A stretch of DNA of 64,000 nucleotides from NCBI RefSeq assembly GCF_000761245.1, contig NZ_AWOR01000049.1, forward strand, positions 26,395-90,394. Direction: 5' to 3'. Numbering within the stretch: position 1 is the first letter of the stretch; each line of letters opens with the position of its first letter. The DNA comes from Comamonas testosteroni. GTDB taxonomy: Bacteria; Pseudomonadota; Gammaproteobacteria; Burkholderiales; Burkholderiaceae_C. The notes under the pieces were generated by a model. It saw only the letters and a program-made list of their open reading frames with translations, searched no databases and had not been told where the DNA came from. The position numbers were made by a program, and so were the translations under genes. This document shows positions 60,023 to 64,000 of the stretch, piece after piece.

Positions 60023-61186
60023 ATGTCCGTAAGAGATAAGTTCATTGATCTGCAAAGATTTGTTTTTAAAAAAAGAGAGGACTCTTTCTTTACTATTAAT
60101 TACGAAGAAAGAAGAAAGCATTACGATCAGCTAATGTATTACTATATTGGAGTCGATATAGCTTCATTGGATGAAAAAAGAATGCCATTCTTTAAGATGA
60201 AGAGTGGAATGACGTATAAGGCTCGTGCTTCAGGTCTGGGATATCAGATATTAAGCCTTCTGAGCCATGCAGGTCAGTCTAGAGTCCTGGGATGGGATGA
60301 GGAGTACGCATCCATCATTAATTACAGTCCTTTAATGAAGTTGAATTACAACGCTTTCGCTGCTGCAACATCTTCTAGTGGTGAGAGTGTTGAGGGCATT
60401 GGTTTCATTGAGCCTGTAATTTATGGTGAACATAAATTCAAAATGGCTTTTGGTAAGCGTACGGATGAAATTGTTGATGGCTTGAATAAATTTGTTTTGC
60501 AACTAAAAGAAGCTTTAAATAAAGATAACTTGCATGAGGAAATAAAGAGCTTTTATAGAAATTCAAAAGAGCGTTACTGCCATTTGATGAAGGTTGCTCT
60601 TCAAGCTTGGGAAATTAACTGTAAAAATATTTTGCTAAGAATCGATTGGGGTTTCCATGCAGAGAACCCACGTATGCCGTTTCGTCTAAAAACCGATCAA
60701 GAGATCAATGAAGACTTTACAGCGGTAGATATGAAAAGAAATCTCATGCTGAAAAGACTGCAAAAGATGTTCGGTAAGGATCTATCTTTCTATGCATGGA
60801 AGATTGAGTGTGGATTTAATAAGGGGTTGCATATCCATTGGCTAATCGCTCTTAATGGATCAAAGTATCTGAATCCTTATTTTCATTCAAAAGCTATCAC
60901 TGACGATTGGAACCAGTGTGTGTGCGGTGATGATAGCTACGCGTGGAATGTATTGGGTATGTGCCAAAGGGATAGCAAATATTTGCGTAATATAGATTAC
61001 CACGATGAAGATTTGGTGAAAATATTAAGTACATATTCTAACTATCTTACAAAGCTTGATGTCACGATGAAATTAAGAGCTCCGGAAGGGTTCAGAACAT
61101 TTGGCTGCTCAAAGCTCAAAAAACTCGATAAAAATAAGCCAGGGCCCAAGAGATCATCATCAATCAGCTTGAATAGAGGATTTTAA
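60023..61186 (+). CDS. Inovirus Gp2/YagK-type replication protein
   Basis: A 387-residue AT-rich gene product. The C-terminal part (about 180-360) matches the inovirus Gp2/YagK-YfjJ family: FYAWKIECGFNKGLHIHWLI and CQRDSKYLRNIDYH. The H270-I-H272 pair followed by hydrophobic residues is a HUH-like metal site, and Y338/Y341 with K344 (STYSNYLTK) resembles the catalytic Tyr motif of rolling-circle initiators. I infer nicking-type replication or mobilisation. AAGGAAG precedes the ATG; the next gene begins three bases after the stop. Confidence 0.78.
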   Translation: MSVRDKFIDLQRFVFKKREDSFFTINYEERRKHYDQLMYYYIGVDIASLDEKRMPFFKMKSGMTYKARASGLGYQILSLLSHAGQSRVLGWDEEYASIINYSPLMKLNYNAFAAATSSSGESVEGIGFIEPVIYGEHKFKMAFGKRTDEIVDGLNKFVLQLKEALNKDNLHEEIKSFYRNSKERYCHLMKVALQAWEINCKNILLRIDWGFHAENPRMPFRLKTDQEINEDFTAVDMKRNLMLKRLQKMFGKDLSFYAWKIECGFNKGLHIHWLIALNGSKYLNPYFHSKAITDDWNQCVCGDDSYAWNVLGMCQRDSKYLRNIDYHDEDLVKILSTYSNYLTKLDVTMKLRAPEGFRTFGCSKLKKLDKNKPGPKRSSSISLNRGF

Positions 61187-61188
61187 AA

Positions 61189-62529
61189 ATGAACTATTTT
61201 ATCCAAAGAGCACTTTATCCTAAAGATGTACTGCCGCCAATGTTGCGAGATTTTGCAGACAGAGTGGTGGCAACTACGCAGTCTTCACACGAGATGGTTG
61301 TACCAGTGATGCTAGCGGGGATGTCTGCGGCTGTGCAAGGAGTGGTTGACGTAAAAACACCCTATGGTGAAATTATGCCAACTAGCCTCTTTACTTTCGT
61401 GATTGCGAAGTCTGGAGACAGGAAGTCTAGCGTCCTTAAAAAGGTGATGGCAGGATTCGAGGAGTTTGAGCAGGGTAGATTAACTGCCGATGTTGTGCCA
61501 GGGCGGGGTGATCACGAGATATTAACACACCATCCATTTTTGATTGAGGATGCAACCAGTAAGGGAGTTATTGATATTTATAAAGATGGTGCATCTTCCA
61601 TCTTTTATTCTCTGGATGAAGCTGCGCTTATTTTTAATAAACTGGACATGCCCTATTTTTGCAAACGCTTTGATGGCTCTGCAATTAATGAAGTTAGTAG
61701 AACTCAAGGTGCAACAAGATTGCTCAATAGGCGAGTTGCTTTATGCCTGCTGACGCAGGATGTTACTTTTGAGCGATTTTTCAGTAAAAAAGGTGATTTA
61801 CTTGTCGAGTCTGGACTAATGCCGCGAATGCTGGTTTCGCAAGCTGGAGTGCAATCTGATACTAATAGATGGAACTCCATGCCTGTCAGAGATGAATCCT
61901 TGGGAGCACATACCTTCCACCAAATAGTTAAAGATTTAATGCGAATTTACGCAAAAAATTTAGAAAATAGTGAAATTACTCGAGAAGTAATTGAATTCGA
62001 TGAAAATTCATATGGGTTTTGGGAAAAGTATATTCAAAATGTCGATTTCACATTAGAAAATTTTGGGGAATGGGAGGAGATTAGAGCGTTTATGCGTAGA
62101 AGTGGTGAATTAGTTATACGCATCGCAGCCGTCCTTCAATATTTTACCGATCCAATAAATAAAATACAGCCATGGGCAGTTCAATCATCCATTGAAATTG
62201 TTAGATGGCATTTGCATGAAGCTAAAAGAATTTTTGGTGAAGGGTCATTGGAAATTAGACTGCAAAAAGATGTGGATTTACTATTTAAATATATTGTTGA
62301 TAGATATAAAAGGACAGGGGAAAGGTTTTTCCCAAAAAGCGAATTACTTAGGTACGGCCCGAAACCCTTGAGGAAAGCTGATATTTTAGATATTTCAGTA
62401 CGGCATCTTTTTAGTTTGGGGAAATTACAAATTTTTAAGGATGGAAAAAAAGAATTTATATGCCTTAATGAAAACTACTATGGTTTTATTGGAAATAATT
62501 TCCAAGCTAATTTTAAAGTAGCATGGTAG
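61189..62529 (+). CDS. DUF3987 (YfjI-like) primase/helicase-type protein
   Basis: A 446-residue AT-rich product. ALYPKDVLPPMLRDFADRVV and the P-loop-like VIAKSGDRKSSVLKKVMAGF (S75-S80) are typical of DUF3987 proteins, which occur beside AlpA and YfjJ/Gp2 genes in satellites and plasmids and probably assist replication. A second core motif, SIFYSLDEAALIFNKLD, would be the Walker B region. Three bases after the Gp2 gene, so coupled. Ends before a convergent unknown gene. Confidence 0.83.
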   Translation: MNYFIQRALYPKDVLPPMLRDFADRVVATTQSSHEMVVPVMLAGMSAAVQGVVDVKTPYGEIMPTSLFTFVIAKSGDRKSSVLKKVMAGFEEFEQGRLTADVVPGRGDHEILTHHPFLIEDATSKGVIDIYKDGASSIFYSLDEAALIFNKLDMPYFCKRFDGSAINEVSRTQGATRLLNRRVALCLLTQDVTFERFFSKKGDLLVESGLMPRMLVSQAGVQSDTNRWNSMPVRDESLGAHTFHQIVKDLMRIYAKNLENSEITREVIEFDENSYGFWEKYIQNVDFTLENFGEWEEIRAFMRRSGELVIRIAAVLQYFTDPINKIQPWAVQSSIEIVRWHLHEAKRIFGEGSLEIRLQKDVDLLFKYIVDRYKRTGERFFPKSELLRYGPKPLRKADILDISVRHLFSLGKLQIFKDGKKEFICLNENYYGFIGNNFQANFKVAW

Positions 62530-62574
62530 TAAATTAATTCAATGCTCTTTGAAGGAATATTTAAAATAATTGAT

Positions 62575-63219
62575 TTAATTGATACTTAAATTATTTTTGA
62601 ATAATTCATTTAGTTTTTTATCTTCTTTGAGTAATTTATGAATTCTCTTTTTTATTGCTCCGTCTGTGTGTGAGGCGTGAGAATTCGAAGCTTTTATTAG
62701 TTCTCGTATATCCTCTTTGGTTTCATTCATTAGAATTGAAATATCAATCCAACCTAAATTTGGCTTTCGTTTTGGGTCTGGAATTATTGCTTGCAATAGC
62801 TTGGAAATTTTCAAGTCCAAAACATCTAACTTTTTTGCGGAATCTTTTTTAAATTCTTTAAGAGATTCAAGTATTTCTTTTTGTTTTGAAACTTCATCCC
62901 AAGAATCACGCATACCCTTAAAGTATTTTGCTTGTGAAAAATAATACCATGCGGAATTGGTTAAATTTTTATCTGAATAATAAAAACAAAGTCCCATGAG
63001 GCCTAAATAGGTTCTGTGAACATTGGAAATTCCTTTATGCAAGTTCTCTCGGTAATTGCTAATGATTGATTTTTCTCCATTTAATCCATTGCAAGCATAG
63101 ATATCCTTATTTTGAAGTATCTCTTCGAGATCGTCAGGAGAGCATTCATTTTTAAATGCCTTGAGAATCTCATCCAATTGCTCTGGCTCTTCATTCAAGA
63201 TTCTAAAATTAATTTTCAT
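62575..63219 (-). CDS. Unknown AT-rich gene at the element's edge
   Basis: A 214-residue, strongly charged and probably all-helical protein that I do not recognise. It opens MKINFRILNEEPEQLDEILK, has an aromatic patch GLMGLCFYYSDKN near 75-90, and a Lys-rich C-terminus (AIKKRIHKLLKEDKKLNELF). There is no signal peptide or membrane segment. It is convergent with the DUF3987 gene and shares the AT-rich codon use of the element, so it is probably cargo, in the place where such satellites often carry defence or lysogenic-conversion genes. Confidence 0.68.
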   Translation of the reverse strand: MKINFRILNEEPEQLDEILKAFKNECSPDDLEEILQNKDIYACNGLNGEKSIISNYRENLHKGISNVHRTYLGLMGLCFYYSDKNLTNSAWYYFSQAKYFKGMRDSWDEVSKQKEILESLKEFKKDSAKKLDVLDLKISKLLQAIIPDPKRKPNLGWIDISILMNETKEDIRELIKASNSHASHTDGAIKKRIHKLLKEDKKLNELFKNNLSIN

Positions 63220-63429
63220 TTTTGCTTCTATAAAAATATTTGATGATTTTTTGTTGTTGGCATCATGCTGCTGATCGGCAATCTTCGTGGGGATCCATTG
63301 CTAACGCAGAGTGAAATCATGACCTACGCGAAGTATTATGGGCTGCAAAACACTATCGGATACTGTTGGTTTTTTGTGCAGCGAATGCGGCCGCTCATCC
63401 CTGCTGAACGTACTGAATCCTAAGAGTGG
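63220..63429. other. Junction between the AT-rich element and IS5 DNA
   Basis: GC content rises here. A short plus-strand reading (MTYAKYYGLQNTIGYCWFFV then QRMRPLI) faintly resembles the DNA-binding part of ISXO2/IS1595-type transposases, but is too short to call. No terminal repeats were recognised. Confidence 0.3.
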
Positions 63430-64000
63430 CTAACACCACCAATCTACGAAGCGCGCACAGATGATCGCCGCTGCCAGTTTTAGTTGCGCTTCGTGGATAT
63501 CCAGTCGTCTTTCAAGGCAGATTCGCAGTTTGCCAAAGCTTGCAAACCAGTTGTGCATCCGCTCCACCACCCAGCGATGCATGCCCAGTCGCTCGCTACT
63601 CTCAACGCCTCGCCTGGCAATGCGACTGGCGATGCCCCGTTGTCCCAAGTGCGCACGGCAACGTTTGTAGTCATAGCCCTTGTCGGCGTGCAACTTCGAT
63701 GGTCTTTTGCGGGGCGCCCTCCCAAGCCTGCAATCGCAGGAATCGCGTCCAGGCACCTCTCGAACATCTTGGAGTCGTGCCGCTGACCAAGATACCAGCG
63801 GGATGCCTCTGGCATCTACAACGATGTGTCGTTTGGAGCCGAGTTTGCCTCTGTCCATGGGGTTAGGGCCCGTTTCCTGGCCCCCGGGGGCTTGGTACCG
63901 AGGCGCCATCAATGCTGGCCCGGCTCCAATCGATCTGGTCATGTTCACACAAATGAGTCAGCATGGCTGGGTGCGACTGCTCCCAGACGTCAGCGGCATT
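63430..64000 (-). pseudogene. IS5-family transposase, frameshifted and cut by the window edge
   Basis: The minus strand gives DWSRASIDGASVPSP, then in another frame GQETGPNPMDRGKLGSKRHI and VVDARGIPL, then in a third step HDSKMFERCLDAIPAIAGLG, then KLHADKGYDYKRCRAHLGQR and ERLGMHRWVVERMHNWFASF to the stop. All conserved parts of an IS5-type DDE transposase are there, but at least three frame changes interrupt it (a G-run near 63890, and near 63785 and 63715). Either a dead copy or sequence errors in GC-runs. The N-terminus lies beyond 64000. Confidence 0.78.

Overview
The window looks like chromosomal DNA of a Comamonas-type betaproteobacterium (family Comamonadaceae). The strongest pointer is a complete terephthalate operon (tphR | tphC-tphA2-tphA3-tphB-tphA1, 20.3-25.8 kb) whose proteins read like those of Comamonas terephthalate degraders. 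Six periplasmic 'Bug' (TctC-type) receptors, an Omp32-like porin and mostly GC-rich coding sequence fit the same family. No rRNA, tRNA or CRISPR array was seen.

Layout. 0-8.5 kb: the 3' part of a TonB siderophore receptor, scraps of an IS5 transposase and an ICE relaxase, an AraC/SDR divergent pair, a broken RND adaptor, a chemoreceptor, an unknown membrane protein and a frameshifted hypothetical gene. 8.6-19.5 kb: a catabolic cluster with an FAD oxidoreductase, an IclR regulator, both aconitase X subunits, three Bug receptors, a porin and an IlvD/Edd dehydratase. Its two convergent transcription units begin behind the same 15-bp palindrome, so the cluster is probably one regulon for an unidentified hydroxy- or sugar-acid-like compound. 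19.5-20.25 kb: IS481 and IS3 debris. 20.3-25.8 kb: the tph operon. 25.9-27.0 kb: a decayed copy of the mobile-element module found intact at 55-58.7 kb. 27.1-34.1 kb: a TetR gene and a membrane protein sharing an operator, an SDR/LysR pair, an IS5 remnant, a GGDEF-EAL protein, and TetR and LysR fragments. 34.2-36.3 kb: an M20 amidohydrolase and a Bug receptor.

36.8-51.7 kb holds the most striking system: thirteen genes on the minus strand, mostly overlapping or closely spaced. In transcription order they encode a thiol-dioxygenase-like cupin fused to four rhodanese modules, a rhodanese-only paralogue, three amino-acid-type binding proteins, an Ldh-family dehydrogenase, an FAD 2-hydroxyacid dehydrogenase, a class I aminotransferase, two permeases, an ATPase, a free-standing thiol-dioxygenase-like cupin and a PLP C-S lyase. 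I infer uptake and breakdown of a sulfur amino acid through mercaptopyruvate- or mercaptolactate-like intermediates; the substrate is not known.

52.8-64 kb is accessory DNA: a type III restriction enzyme fragment, a lipoprotein, an XRE regulator, a Cys-motif/YqaJ/DUF932 module, a zinc-ribbon glycine-zipper protein, and then an AT-rich satellite-like element (AlpA regulator, 44-bp perfect palindrome, Gp2-type protein with HUH-like motifs, DUF3987 protein, unknown cargo gene). The window ends in a frameshifted IS5-family transposase.
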